From Geothermobacter hydrogeniphilus (GTDB taxonomy: Bacteria; Desulfobacterota; Desulfuromonadia; Desulfuromonadales; Geothermobacteraceae), in contig NZ_PPFX01000046.1 in assembly GCF_002898515.1 (NCBI RefSeq), positions 1 through 33,755 of the forward strand: a DNA stretch of 33,755 bases. The letters are read 5' to 3'. Below, piece by piece: positions 1 through 8,446 of the stretch (positions are counted from its first letter, which is position 1; each line of letters opens with the position of its first letter). Under the pieces are notes generated by a model. It saw only the letters and a list, made by a program, of their open reading frames with translations. It made no database searches and was not told where the DNA came from. Made by a program: the position numbers and the translations under genes.

Positions 1-196
1 TCAGTGCGGGGCTGTCCACCTTAATGCACTGTCCGAAATTTTGGTACCAGCTCTGTCTAGTAGCCGGTAAACATCGAAGGTATTTTGTAGTAAAAACTAT
101 TGTTCTGTTTTTGATTGTGGGAGATGACGTACCTTTCACCTATATGGTCTGAAAGATAGTCTGTTTCTCTGCATGAATGTTGACGTGGAGTAAAGT
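1..196. other. Left-edge noncoding stretch
   Basis: AT-rich leader before the first sulfotransferase gene. I see no ORF of useful length, no tRNA and no convincing terminator. The only functional signal is a GGAG at 187-190 that acts as ribosome-binding site for the TTG start at 197. The upstream neighbour is outside the window. Confidence 0.4.
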
Positions 197-946
197 TTGA
201 AACTTGTTCATTGTTCATATCATAAGTGCCTTACTGTGTATTATTCAAATGTTTTGTCGTCTCTCTATAATAGAATAGTAAAATTTAGTAATGGATACAG
301 GCATTTTAATAGTATGGTTGGAGATTTTTACCGAGAGTTAAATAAATATAAGCTTGTTTCAGTGAATAATCATGCTTTAGATTTATCAAGACTAGGAAAT
401 AAGTTTCGAGTGAGTCGGTTTGTACGTGATCCACGAGATTTGATTGTCTCTGGGTATTTCTACCATAGAAGGGGGGCTGAGGCTTGGTGTAATATTGTTA
501 ATCCATGTGAATTTGATTGGGAGATTGTTAATGGTTGCCTTCCTGCAAATATGGATAAAAGACATTCCTTCTCATCGTACTTGCAGAGCTTGAGTAAAGA
601 AGATGGTTTGATAGCAGAAATTGATTTTCGAAAGAAGCATTTTGATTCAATGAAACAATGGCCAATAACGGACGCTAGAATAAAAGTGTATAAATACGAA
701 GACATAATTGGCAATGAGCTAGAGATTTTTGATGACATCTTCAGGTTTTATGAGGTTTCTTGGCTTGAAAAAAGGATTGGCCTATTTTTAGCCGACCACT
801 TTTCGGCGAAAAAGCAAGCGGGTAAAACAGATCACATACGCAATCCTGGGGTCTCGCAATGGAAGGAACATTTTACGTCAAAAGTTCAAGACTATTTTGA
901 GCAGCAACATGGAGAGTTGATTGAAAGATATGGCTATGAACGATAG
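197..946 (+). CDS. Sulfotransferase family protein (AT-rich)
   Basis: Probable PAPS-dependent sulfotransferase of 249 residues that would transfer sulfate to a glycan or other surface acceptor. The N-terminus carries a 5'-phosphosulfate-binding-loop-like motif, SYHKCLT (residues 7-13), close to the SYHKCGT form of this superfamily. A second motif, VRDPRDLIVSGYFYH (about 76-90), matches the 3'-phosphate-binding segment with its Arg and Ser. The start is TTG at 197: it has GGAG 6 nt upstream, an in-frame stop lies at 191, and starting at the next ATG would delete the PAPS loop. The gene is much richer in A+T than the pil and aro genes downstream, which suggests horizontal transfer into a surface-polysaccharide locus. 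The Leu replacing the usual Gly in the loop is unusual. The acceptor cannot be deduced. Confidence 0.75.
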   Translation: MKLVHCSYHKCLTVYYSNVLSSLYNRIVKFSNGYRHFNSMVGDFYRELNKYKLVSVNNHALDLSRLGNKFRVSRFVRDPRDLIVSGYFYHRRGAEAWCNIVNPCEFDWEIVNGCLPANMDKRHSFSSYLQSLSKEDGLIAEIDFRKKHFDSMKQWPITDARIKVYKYEDIIGNELEIFDDIFRFYEVSWLEKRIGLFLADHFSAKKQAGKTDHIRNPGVSQWKEHFTSKVQDYFEQQHGELIERYGYER

Positions 947-1111
947 TAATTACGCAATATTACAAACGAAAAAAGAGTGTGTATAGGACATTGAGGGATC
1001 CTTCTGGTGTGTCGTTGTCCCCTTTTAATATCGTCGAAAGACCTGTCATGTTCTGTCTTGCAACCTAATTCTGAAGTGGTGTGTTTGGAACTAGAATCTA
1101 CCGTTTAACTA

Positions 1112-2032
1112 ATGAAGACATTAACTCAAAATCCGATTTTTGTTGTCGGATATCCACGGTCCGGCACGACTTTGTTGCAGTCTCTTTTGGCTACACAAGG
1201 AGACCTGGTGACCTTCCCTGAAACACATTTATTTACGACCTTTTTTGAATTTAATGGCGGACTGGAATTAGAGGTTGATTTTGAATTGGCTGAGAAAATT
1301 ATGGCCGAGGTTTCAAGACGGTCGCAACTTTCTTGCTATATTGAGCAACTTAAAACAGGAGACGGGCAGAATGGGCCTGAGACTGTTAATGTAAAAGATT
1401 TATTTGAATTATATCTTCTGAAAAATTTCCCTGAACTTGAGATGTCGGGAAGGAGATGGCTAGAGAAGACGCCAGATCATGGTCTTTGGGCAAAAAAGAT
1501 TTATAGTCTCTATCCAGAATCAAAATTTGTTTATATTATTAGAAACCCTTTTCATGCCATTTATTCTCGAACAAAATATTTTGTTCCTGATACAGATGAT
1601 CTAATCGGAGTTTTGGCAGATCAATGGCGTTATAATATTGAAAAATATGAGGAATTTTCTTCTGAGTATCCAGATGCCAGTTGTTTAGTAAGATATGAAG
1701 ACTTGGTGAAAAATCCCAAAAAATGGATTGAGGAAATATGTAATTTTCTCAATATGGAATTTGTTCCAAATAATTTAAAAGAATATTCCGAAAAAGCATC
1801 TTCAATCATTCGACCATTTGAGTATTGGAAGGATGATGTTATAAAGCAACAAATTTATGTACGTAATGTTGACCCTAAAAAAATATTTTCTTTCCAGGAG
1901 ATTGTAAAAATTCAATCAATTGTATTTAAATATATGGAAAGATACCAGTATAAAATAGAGTTTCCTTTGTTGCAGCGATGTAAGAATTTGATTTCAAGAA
2001 TTATGTCTGTCAGGGAAGTGGATGCCATTTAA
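1112..2032 (+). CDS. Sulfotransferase family protein
   Basis: A 306-residue sulfotransferase, more canonical than the one upstream. The PAPS-binding loop is GYPRSGTTLLQSL (residues 13-25). EKTPDH at about 119-124 is typical of the Sulfotransfer_3-like group. The 3'-phosphate-binding segment is YIIRNPFHAIYSRT (about 141-154), with Arg144 and Ser152. It probably sulfates a sugar or lipid acceptor made by the neighbouring glycosyltransferases. A 165-bp gap separates it from the upstream sulfotransferase and it overlaps the downstream glycosyltransferase by 11 nt, so those two are probably cotranscribed. No good ribosome-binding site precedes the ATG. Composition is strongly AT-rich, as for its upstream neighbour. 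Confidence 0.85.
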   Translation: MKTLTQNPIFVVGYPRSGTTLLQSLLATQGDLVTFPETHLFTTFFEFNGGLELEVDFELAEKIMAEVSRRSQLSCYIEQLKTGDGQNGPETVNVKDLFELYLLKNFPELEMSGRRWLEKTPDHGLWAKKIYSLYPESKFVYIIRNPFHAIYSRTKYFVPDTDDLIGVLADQWRYNIEKYEEFSSEYPDASCLVRYEDLVKNPKKWIEEICNFLNMEFVPNNLKEYSEKASSIIRPFEYWKDDVIKQQIYVRNVDPKKIFSFQEIVKIQSIVFKYMERYQYKIEFPLLQRCKNLISRIMSVREVDAI

Positions 2033-3263
2033 ACAAGATGACATAGGTGACGTTTCGCAAGACGCCCCTTCAGTCTTGATTCTTTATCCATGGGGAATCG
2101 AGTCGGTGAGAAAGAAGAATATCGGGGCTGGTTTGCGTGTTGGGCTGCTTGCCGATTTCCTTCTTGATAAGGGATTCCATGTTACCGTGCTTAGCACTGG
2201 TCGGTCTTCGTGGGAGACTGAAGATCGTGGAATACTTTTCCGCCAACTTGTTTTTCCATCGTCGTTTGGCCTTTTTTGCCTGTATGCCTTGGTGCTTCTT
2301 GTGAGCCGAATCGGTAGAATGCCAGCTCTTCAGGCATTTACGTACTTTTTCTTTCCTGGGTTTGACCAAAGATTTTCCGCGCGGCTCATAGATATTGCAG
2401 AAGAACATGATGTTGTTTTACTTGAATATCCTTTTTGGTTCGAGGCCTTGGGGGCGGGAAGCAAGCGTCTTATTTTGACCAATCATGATGTCCTGTCAGT
2501 CTCGTGGACCAAGGAGGGCCCTTCTTTCGTTAATAAATTCATGTTTGGAAAGCTTCTGAACCGCGAATTGGCGGCAATGAAATCTGCCCACAGTTCCGTT
2601 GTTGTGTCGCATAGTGACGCTGAGTACTTTCGGGCTCGGGGTGTCCAGGGGATTCGAGTTGTTACTAATCCGGTAGCGCTCCAAGAGGAGGAATTGATTT
2701 CTCCAGCCAGGGGAAATAATGAACTGGAGAAAACGTTGGAGGGATTTGAATCTGCCGCTCTTTTTGTCGGCAGTGGATGGATTCCAAATCGCGAAGCTGT
2801 GAAGAGTATTATTGAAGAGATCGCACCGGCGTGCCCGGAAATTATTTTTTTTATTGCCGGAGACTGTGGCAAGGGAATTCGTTGCTTCGCACCTAATATT
2901 CGCCTTTTGGGATCCGTTGAACCTGCCGTATTGGAGGACCTTTACCACATTGTGAAATTCTGCCTGATCCCCGTCCCTTGGGGTACGGGAACATCTCTTA
3001 AGGCGGTGGAAGCAATGTCTCGCGGTAAAGTGATTATCGCGACGCGGGTGGGTGTCAGGGGGATTCCTTTTGAACATGGTATTCATGGCATAGTTTGTGA
3101 TGATGCGAAGGACTATCCTGCATGGATAAAAACTCTTCTTGCGGATTCTGAAAAATGTTCTCAAATGACTTGTCGAGCGAAGCTAGTCGCAAAAAATTTC
3201 GATTATCGTAACGTCTATGGGACGTATCTGGAGTTGATTGATGGATTCCTCAATGGAAAGTGA
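2022..3263 (+). CDS. Glycosyltransferase, GT4-like (GT-B fold)
   Basis: Predicted sugar transferase of 413 residues acting in the cytoplasm on a polysaccharide or LPS precursor. The N-terminal Rossmann half has the GAGLRVGLLADFLLDKGHxV-type pattern (about residues 35-55). The C-terminal half carries the nucleotide-sugar domain: LFVGSGWIPNREAV (about 247-260), IFFIAGDCG, RLLGSV, then PWGTGTSLKAVEAMSRGKVI (about 319-338), the donor-binding signature of GT4-like enzymes. It starts inside the 3' end of the preceding sulfotransferase (11-nt overlap) with AGGGAAG just upstream, and overlaps the next glycosyltransferase, so it belongs to one surface-polysaccharide operon. Donor and acceptor are not predictable from sequence. 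Confidence 0.85.
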   Translation: MPFKQDDIGDVSQDAPSVLILYPWGIESVRKKNIGAGLRVGLLADFLLDKGFHVTVLSTGRSSWETEDRGILFRQLVFPSSFGLFCLYALVLLVSRIGRMPALQAFTYFFFPGFDQRFSARLIDIAEEHDVVLLEYPFWFEALGAGSKRLILTNHDVLSVSWTKEGPSFVNKFMFGKLLNRELAAMKSAHSSVVVSHSDAEYFRARGVQGIRVVTNPVALQEEELISPARGNNELEKTLEGFESAALFVGSGWIPNREAVKSIIEEIAPACPEIIFFIAGDCGKGIRCFAPNIRLLGSVEPAVLEDLYHIVKFCLIPVPWGTGTSLKAVEAMSRGKVIIATRVGVRGIPFEHGIHGIVCDDAKDYPAWIKTLLADSEKCSQMTCRAKLVAKNFDYRNVYGTYLELIDGFLNGK

Positions 3264-4704
3264 TCGGCGGGACACCCAAAGTGCGCCATCTGTATGCGTT
3301 GTAGTCGTTAACTGGAATAAAAAGCAGGACTTGCTCAGGTTGCTTACCCTTCTTCATCGCCTGGACTACTCTCACTTCAAGATTGTCGTTGTGGACAATG
3401 CCTCGAATGATGGTTCACCTGATGCGGTGCGCGAGGCATTTCCTTCTTCCGTAACTTTACTCGAGACTGGTAGCAATCTGGGTGGGACAGGTGGGTTCAA
3501 TGTAGGTATGGACTATGGGATCCAGAATGAATTCGATTTTCTTTGGCTTTTGGATAATGATGCTATCGTTGAAACCGATAGCTTGAAGAATCTGGTTTCT
3601 GCAGCGTTGTCGTCTCCTGAAGTTGGCATCGTTGGTTCGAGGATTCTTAATGCCGAAGACCCTTCTTTTCTGGTCAAGTTGGGGGCGAATATTGATTGGA
3701 AATATGGACATGTACGCTCCGTGATGCAGAATGCACGAGACCGAGAGATGAGTGCCAGGTTTCTGAATGTTGATTATGTCCCGTTTTGTTCGGCGTTGAT
3801 CAGCCGTCGGTGTGTCCTGCAGACGGGGCCGCTTGATGAGCGGTTTTTTCTTTATTGGGACGATAGTGATTTCTGTATTCGTGCTGGAAAAGCCGGTTTC
3901 CGTACTATCGTAGCTCTGTCATCCAGGGTCTATCATCCTTCTTTTACTGAAAAGGGAAGGTCTCAAAATTACTATCTAGTTAGAAATACCTTTTTATTTT
4001 TCGCTAAGCACCTGCAAGGTTTGAATTTTTTTACGACTATTTCTCATGTCCTGTCCCGCTTTTTTAAAATGGCTGTTTTTGCAAAACTTACAGATGATAG
4101 CCAGAGTTATGCGGTGATTAAGGGTGGTGTGTTTGATTTTTTATATGGACGTTTTGGACGGATTGTAAGAAGTCTTCCTAGCTTTGGAAGTAATGTAAAG
4201 TCAGTGTCTGTCCCTTGGGATGATTTTTCAGGACAAAGGGTGATTGTGACCACTGATGCATCCGTTGATGTTGTCAGGTCAATTGTAAAACATCTTCTCT
4301 CATCTAAATCAAAATCTGTGACTGTCGCTGTTCCTGATTCTCGTCTGCAATTACTCAATGACCTTGAGGTTGATTTTCTTGTCCTTAATGACTCCAGAAG
4401 TAATTTGTTCACTGAGCATGTAAGGATGTTTGTCAGGATCTTAAGGAATAATTACGATTCATTAATTATAAGTCAGGGAACATCTCCTTTTGGATTTGCA
4501 TGCCGCCACACCTTTCTTTTTGATCCTTTGTCGGATCACCTGAGCGCGGTATCTCATGTTCGAAAAAGGATGTATGTTCCGGTCTTGTCTTTGCTTTTGA
4601 GCTACATATTGTTGGTCCTTGTTTTACCTTTTGTCCTTTGGCGGGGGCACAAGATATGTCGAAAAGATTTGCTTTCTAAAGGATTCGGGGGAGAGCGGCA
4701 ATGA
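3241..4704 (+). CDS. Glycosyltransferase family 2 with C-terminal extension and membrane segment
   Basis: A GT-A-fold inverting glycosyltransferase, 487 residues from the ATG at 3241. I prefer that ATG over the TTG at 3238 because GGAG at 3230-3233 is 7 nt away. Motifs: VVVVNWNKK near residue 20, VVDNASNDGS near 50, NLGGTGGFNVGM near 80, the DxD-type LLDNDA near 105 and a C-terminal WDDSDFCIRAGKAGF near 210. The layout resembles rhamnosyl- and galactofuranosyl-type GT2 enzymes. From about residue 310 there is a roughly 120-residue region I do not recognise, followed by one hydrophobic helix (LSLLLSYILLVLVLPFVLW) and a basic tail, so the protein is probably membrane-tethered. It overlaps the previous gene by 23 nt and the next by ATGA, indicating translational coupling. 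The second half is AT-rich. Confidence 0.85.
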   Translation: MDSSMESDRRDTQSAPSVCVVVVNWNKKQDLLRLLTLLHRLDYSHFKIVVVDNASNDGSPDAVREAFPSSVTLLETGSNLGGTGGFNVGMDYGIQNEFDFLWLLDNDAIVETDSLKNLVSAALSSPEVGIVGSRILNAEDPSFLVKLGANIDWKYGHVRSVMQNARDREMSARFLNVDYVPFCSALISRRCVLQTGPLDERFFLYWDDSDFCIRAGKAGFRTIVALSSRVYHPSFTEKGRSQNYYLVRNTFLFFAKHLQGLNFFTTISHVLSRFFKMAVFAKLTDDSQSYAVIKGGVFDFLYGRFGRIVRSLPSFGSNVKSVSVPWDDFSGQRVIVTTDASVDVVRSIVKHLLSSKSKSVTVAVPDSRLQLLNDLEVDFLVLNDSRSNLFTEHVRMFVRILRNNYDSLIISQGTSPFGFACRHTFLFDPLSDHLSAVSHVRKRMYVPVLSLLLSYILLVLVLPFVLWRGHKICRKDLLSKGFGGERQ

Positions 4705-6053
4705 AGGTCGATATCCTGGGCGCGGGCCCATGTGGTCTGGGTGCCCTGAAGCGACTCCACGAACGAGGGGGGGCAAGCCAGCTTTTTGAATCCAGACCTT
4801 ATGTCGGAGGGCTTTCGACCTCTCTTGTTGATGATGTCGGTTTTACCTGGGATGTCGGCGGCCATGTCCTCTTCTCTCATTATGATTATTTCGATCAGGT
4901 GGTAGAAGACGCTCTTGGCGGCAAGTATTACAGCCATCAGCGTGAATGCTGGGTGCGCCTTCTGGAATGTTGGGTCCCTTATCCTTTCCAGAACAATGTC
5001 CGCCATCTTCCTGCGAATGCCAGAAACGAGTGTATAGAGGGTTTGCGTAACCTTCGGGGGGATCCCGGTTCTGCCCGAAATTTTCAGGAGTGGATGAATG
5101 CTGTCTTCGGTGCCGGCATCGTTCGTTATTTCATGGAGCCCTATAATTTTAAGGTTTGGGCCACGCCATCAGGGATGATGAGTAAGGACTGGATTGCAGA
5201 GCGGGTCAGTGTGGTGGATCTTCAACGAGTCGAAGACAACATTCGAGAGCAGAAAGATGATGTGGCCTGGGGGCCGAACAATTTGTTCAAGTTCCCGGAA
5301 ACTGGAGGCACGGGAGCGATATTCAGGGGTATCGCGAAACATTTTTCGGATAAAATACACCTGAACCACGAACTGGTTAGTATAAATCTGAAAAAACGTG
5401 AAATGGTCTTTTCGAATGGAGTGACAAGAGAGTATGAACAGTTGATAAGCACCATGCCGGTCGACCAGTTGCTGGCGAAAGCTTCTGATGTGCCCACAGA
5501 TGTCAGACTGGCCGCCGAGTTGCTGCTGCACAACAGTGTCTATGTTGTCGGCATCGGAGTTCGCGGGCGTCGTGAAGACAACCGTTGCTGGATGTACTTC
5601 CCCGAGAACAACTGCCCCTTCTACCGGGTCACCAACTTTCACAACTATTCTCCGCACAATGTTCCCGGTGGCGATGTGAATCGTTGCTTTTCCCTCATGT
5701 GTGAGATCAGCTATTCCCCGTTCAAGGTGGTCGATGAAGCGTCGATCGTTGAAGAAACTATTCAGGGTCTGGTTAACAGCGGCCTGCTTGATGAAAGGGA
5801 AAGGGGACAGATTATCAGCCGTTTTCTGCTCGATGTCCCCTATGCCTATCCGATTCCATCGACCCAGCGGGATGAGGCGCTTGCCGTCATCCTGCCATTT
5901 CTGGAGGGACACGGGGTTTACTCGCGAGGACGTTTCGGCGCCTGGAAATACGAGGTCGGTAACATGGACCATTCCTTCATGCAAGGGGTTGAAGTCGTTG
6001 ACCGGCTGGTTTCCGGGACAGCAGAAAAAACGGTCCTGGGAGATAATGGGTGA
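4701..6053 (+). CDS. FAD-dependent oxidoreductase, UDP-galactopyranose mutase/amine-oxidase-like
   Basis: A 450-residue flavoprotein. The N-terminal dinucleotide-binding motif is GAGPCGLGALKRL (7-19), followed by the acidic residue of strand 2 in FESRPYVGGLS, the pattern of UDP-galactopyranose mutases and protoporphyrinogen-oxidase-like proteins. GGHVLFSHYDYF (about 54-65) and the aromatic-rich segment after it fit the UGM-like family common in polysaccharide loci. Next to a GT2 of galactofuranosyl/rhamnosyl type, one possible role is making or modifying a furanose sugar nucleotide. It is longer than classical Glf (about 370-390 aa), so I do not assign glf. The start codon overlaps the preceding stop (ATGA). 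It is GC-richer than the sulfotransferases. Confidence 0.75.
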   Translation: MKVDILGAGPCGLGALKRLHERGGASQLFESRPYVGGLSTSLVDDVGFTWDVGGHVLFSHYDYFDQVVEDALGGKYYSHQRECWVRLLECWVPYPFQNNVRHLPANARNECIEGLRNLRGDPGSARNFQEWMNAVFGAGIVRYFMEPYNFKVWATPSGMMSKDWIAERVSVVDLQRVEDNIREQKDDVAWGPNNLFKFPETGGTGAIFRGIAKHFSDKIHLNHELVSINLKKREMVFSNGVTREYEQLISTMPVDQLLAKASDVPTDVRLAAELLLHNSVYVVGIGVRGRREDNRCWMYFPENNCPFYRVTNFHNYSPHNVPGGDVNRCFSLMCEISYSPFKVVDEASIVEETIQGLVNSGLLDERERGQIISRFLLDVPYAYPIPSTQRDEALAVILPFLEGHGVYSRGRFGAWKYEVGNMDHSFMQGVEVVDRLVSGTAEKTVLGDNG

Positions 6054-6138
6054 TACTGCCAGGTACGAGAGGAAATCGGACTTGTTTGGGTAGAGAATTT
6101 TCAACTTGTGACCAAGTTTCAGAAAGTTAACGGCGGCA

Positions 6139-7233
6139 TTGAAAATCCATTCTCTCAAGAACATTGATGCGATTGTCGGAACTCTGCTGACTGCGGGGTT
6201 GCCACGTCCGTCGCCGTCGAATGTTGACCTTTCTGCTGAGGCTAGAATTTTACTCATCCGCCCCGGCGGTATCGGCGACGCGGCACTGTTGGTTCCAGCT
6301 GTCCTGGCACTGAAAAAACAATTTCCTTCCTGCCGGATCGACGTTCTCGCCGAGCGGCGCAATGCCCGAGTGTTTGACCTCTGTCCGGCGGTTGGGCGGG
6401 TCGACTGCTATGATCGGGGCACGACCCTGTTGCAGGTGTTGCGACGCCGTTACGATGTTATTATCGACACCGAGCAGTGGCACCGGCTTTCCGCCGTGGT
6501 CGCCCGATTGATCCGTTCAGAGATGAAGATCGGTTTTGGAACCAACGAACGCCGGCGGATGTTCAGTCATGCCGTTGATTATCGTCATGATCGGTACGAG
6601 ATGGACAGTTTCCTCGATCTGCTGGCGCCTCTGGGCGTTGCGCCGACCCCGCCTGAAGAGCCATTTCTGACGGTGCCCGAGGAGGCAGGGGATGAAGCTG
6701 TACGGCTTCTTCACCGGCTGGAGGATCGTCCCTTTGTGGCGCTTTTCCCCGGGGCCAGCATTGCCGAGCGCCGCTGGGGGGGAGAGAGATTCAGGGAACT
6801 GGCGGCGGCGCTTGCCCAGCAGGGAAGGGCGGTGGTCGTGGTCGGTGGCCCCGAGGACCGTGAGGTCGGCGATTTCATTGTCGAAGGTCTGGCGGAAGGA
6901 CTGAACCTGGCGGGGCGAACCTCATTGGCGGGTAGCGCGGCAATTCTGCAACAGGCGCAGTTGCTGGTTGCGGGCGATTCCGGTGTGCTGCATATTGCGG
7001 TCGGGCTGGGCGTACCCACAGTTTCTCTGTTCGGCCCCGGCATTGCTGCAAAGTGGGCCCCACGGGGGGCGCGGCACCGGGTGATCAATAAACAGTTCGA
7101 CTGCTCTCCCTGTACCCGGTTTGGTACCACTCCGCCATGTCCGATTAACGGTCGCTGTATTGCCGATATCTCCGTAGCCGAGGTTCTTCTTGCCGTGCAG
7201 GACTTGCGGGCTGAAGACGACCGAAAGGAATAA
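6139..7233 (+). CDS. Glycosyltransferase family 9 (lipopolysaccharide heptosyltransferase-like)
   Basis: Heptosyltransferase-family enzyme of 364 residues, predicted to add a heptose or related sugar to the LPS core in the cytoplasm. ILLIRPGGIGDAALLVPAV (about 35-53) is the classic N-terminal GT9 motif. FPGASIAERRWGGERF and VVVGGPEDRE mark the donor-binding half, and AGDSGVLHIAVGLGVPTVSL followed by LFGPG is the C-terminal ADP-heptose motif. A Cys-rich stretch (CSPCTRFGTTPPC) near the end occurs in many GT9 proteins. The start is TTG at 6139, because an in-frame stop lies at 6109 and no ATG is nearby; the ribosome-binding site is poor, so the first 30 or so residues are uncertain. An 85-bp gap with a small AACTTG/CAAGTT dyad (6103-6118) separates it from the flavoprotein gene. 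Confidence 0.85.
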   Translation: MKIHSLKNIDAIVGTLLTAGLPRPSPSNVDLSAEARILLIRPGGIGDAALLVPAVLALKKQFPSCRIDVLAERRNARVFDLCPAVGRVDCYDRGTTLLQVLRRRYDVIIDTEQWHRLSAVVARLIRSEMKIGFGTNERRRMFSHAVDYRHDRYEMDSFLDLLAPLGVAPTPPEEPFLTVPEEAGDEAVRLLHRLEDRPFVALFPGASIAERRWGGERFRELAAALAQQGRAVVVVGGPEDREVGDFIVEGLAEGLNLAGRTSLAGSAAILQQAQLLVAGDSGVLHIAVGLGVPTVSLFGPGIAAKWAPRGARHRVINKQFDCSPCTRFGTTPPCPINGRCIADISVAEVLLAVQDLRAEDDRKE

Positions 7234-7240
7234 GTTCAGT

Positions 7241-8026
7241 ATGCCGCCGATTTATTATTTCCTGCTTGGCAGCGCTTTTGTTTTCGGAGCCTGTATCGGC
7301 TCTTTTCTCAATGTCTGCATCTATCGTCTCCCCGAGGGGCTGTCGGTTGTCAGCCCCCGGTCACGTTGCCCGCAATGTGGTCACCAGATCCTCTGGTACG
7401 AGAATATCCCGATCCTCAGTTACTTCCTGTTGCGGGGGCACTGCTCTCAGTGCGGTGTTTCTTTCTCGCTGCGTTACCTGCTGGTTGAGGCTCTGACCGG
7501 GGGATTGTTCCTGTCGGTTCTTTATCATTTCGGCTTTACCTGGGGAACGCCGGTCTACATGCTTTTTGTTTCCGGGCTGGTCGCCATCACCTTTATCGAT
7601 CTCGATCATCAGATCATCCCCGATGTTATCAGCCTGCCCGGCATTATCCTCGGTTTCGCCGCGTCCTTTCTGTTGCCCTGGGTCGATTGGATCGATTCCC
7701 TGCTCGGTATTCTGTTGGGTGGAGGACTGCTCTTCGCTATTGCTTTCGGCTATGAATTCCTGACCAAGAAAGAAGGCATGGGAGGCGGGGACATCAAGCT
7801 GCTGGCGATGATCGGGGCCTTTCTCGGCTGGCAGGCGGTTTTCCCGATTATCTTTATCGCGTCTCTGGCAGGTACACTGATTGGTGTCCCGCTGATGCTG
7901 TTCAGTCGTTCGGATGGCAAGTATGTCCTTCCCTTCGGACCCTTTCTTTCATTTTCTGCCCTTGTCTGGTTGTTTTTCGGCCCGGATCTCCTGACTTTCT
8001 ACTTCGACCTGTTTGGGCTGAACTGA
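7241..8026 (+). CDS. pilD: Prepilin leader peptidase/N-methyltransferase
   Basis: Inner-membrane aspartic peptidase that cleaves and N-methylates type IV prepilins and pseudopilins. The 261-residue protein has the N-terminal methylase-type domain with GACIGSFLNVCIYRLP, and a zinc-binding pair of CxxC motifs (CPQC near residue 45, CSQC near 70). The two catalytic aspartates are in FIDLDHQIIPD and in the conserved GMGGGDIKLLAMIG. Seven or eight hydrophobic segments follow the family topology. I start at ATG 7241 (AAAGGAA about 10 nt upstream); a longer frame from 7190 would overlap the heptosyltransferase gene and add a non-conserved tail. It precedes the pilMNOPQ assembly operon. Confidence 0.95.
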   Translation: MPPIYYFLLGSAFVFGACIGSFLNVCIYRLPEGLSVVSPRSRCPQCGHQILWYENIPILSYFLLRGHCSQCGVSFSLRYLLVEALTGGLFLSVLYHFGFTWGTPVYMLFVSGLVAITFIDLDHQIIPDVISLPGIILGFAASFLLPWVDWIDSLLGILLGGGLLFAIAFGYEFLTKKEGMGGGDIKLLAMIGAFLGWQAVFPIIFIASLAGTLIGVPLMLFSRSDGKYVLPFGPFLSFSALVWLFFGPDLLTFYFDLFGLN

Positions 8027-8105
8027 GCCTCCTCGCTATATGTGGCCTATGGTTCACTGTTGTGCCACATGATGTTGGTGGTGAGTCTGTTCTCATTTAA
8101 TTTGA
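8027..8105. other. pilD 3' spacer with a stem-loop
   Basis: Short noncoding interval after pilD. It contains an inverted repeat ATGTGGC (8040-8046) / GCCACAT (8064-8070) with a 17-nt loop and no clear T-tract. It could be an RNA fold or a weak terminator, and I see no gene. Confidence 0.3.
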
Positions 8106-8133
8106 TTGACATGATACATAATTATCATATAAT
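8106..8133 (+). promoter_or_regulatory. Near-consensus sigma-70 promoter with internal dyad
   Basis: TTGACA at 8106-8111 and TATAAT at 8128-8133 are both perfect consensus hexamers, separated by 16 bp. Between and overlapping them is an inverted repeat, ATGATA (8111-8116) / TATCAT (8123-8128), plus an overlapping AATTAT-CAT-ATAATT dyad at 8120-8134. The promoter should drive the small HTH gene at 8176 and probably read on into pilMNOPQ. The dyad is positioned as an operator that would block RNA polymerase. Confidence 0.75.
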
Positions 8134-8175
8134 TACGCTAAATTTTGCCTTATTTGACATAGTGGACAAAGCGAT

Positions 8176-8373
8176 ATGGCCAACAATCGGGTGAAAGAAA
8201 TTCGAGAATCCCTGCTCATGAGTAAGGCGGAACTGGCCCGCAAGGCCGGTGTCTCTCCCTTGACCGTTGATCGCATCGAGAAGGGGGCGCCCTGCCGTGT
8301 GGCAACCAGGCGCAAGATAATTCTTGCTCTTGGAGTCGACCTGGCGAACAGGGAAGATGTGTTTCCTGAGTAA
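8176..8373 (+). CDS. Small XRE-family helix-turn-helix regulator
   Basis: A 65-residue protein that is almost entirely one Cro/C1-type HTH domain: IRESLLMSKAELARKAGVS (about 9-27), then the recognition helix LTVDRIEKG (about 29-37) and a C-terminal helix ending in DVFPE. It lies between the promoter at 8106-8133 and pilM, with a 73-bp gap to pilM, so it is likely the first gene of the pilus operon transcript. Small HTH proteins of this sort at this position are a feature I associate with Geobacter-like genomes. It may bind the dyad in its own promoter (inference). The ribosome-binding site is weak (GGA about 10 nt upstream). Confidence 0.8.
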   Translation: MANNRVKEIRESLLMSKAELARKAGVSPLTVDRIEKGAPCRVATRRKIILALGVDLANREDVFPE

Positions 8374-8446
8374 GTTTGGTATGCGGTTTGCTTTAACACC
8401 GAAATACCGGACTTAAAAATTACACGGTTTTGAACTGGGGATGCAG

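Noticed and set aside
1-196. Possible IS remnant at the left edge (TGTCC-type short repeats)
   Set aside because: Only two short TGTCC matches and no inverted ends or transposase fragment; too weak to call.
6103-6118. AACTTG-TGAC-CAAGTT hairpin before the GT9 gene as a terminator
   Set aside because: Six-bp stem without a T-tract; not enough for a terminator call.
5169-6362. A 397-codon open frame on the minus strand
   Set aside because: Antisense to the UGM-like flavoprotein and the GT9 start; no domain and no plausible ribosome-binding site.
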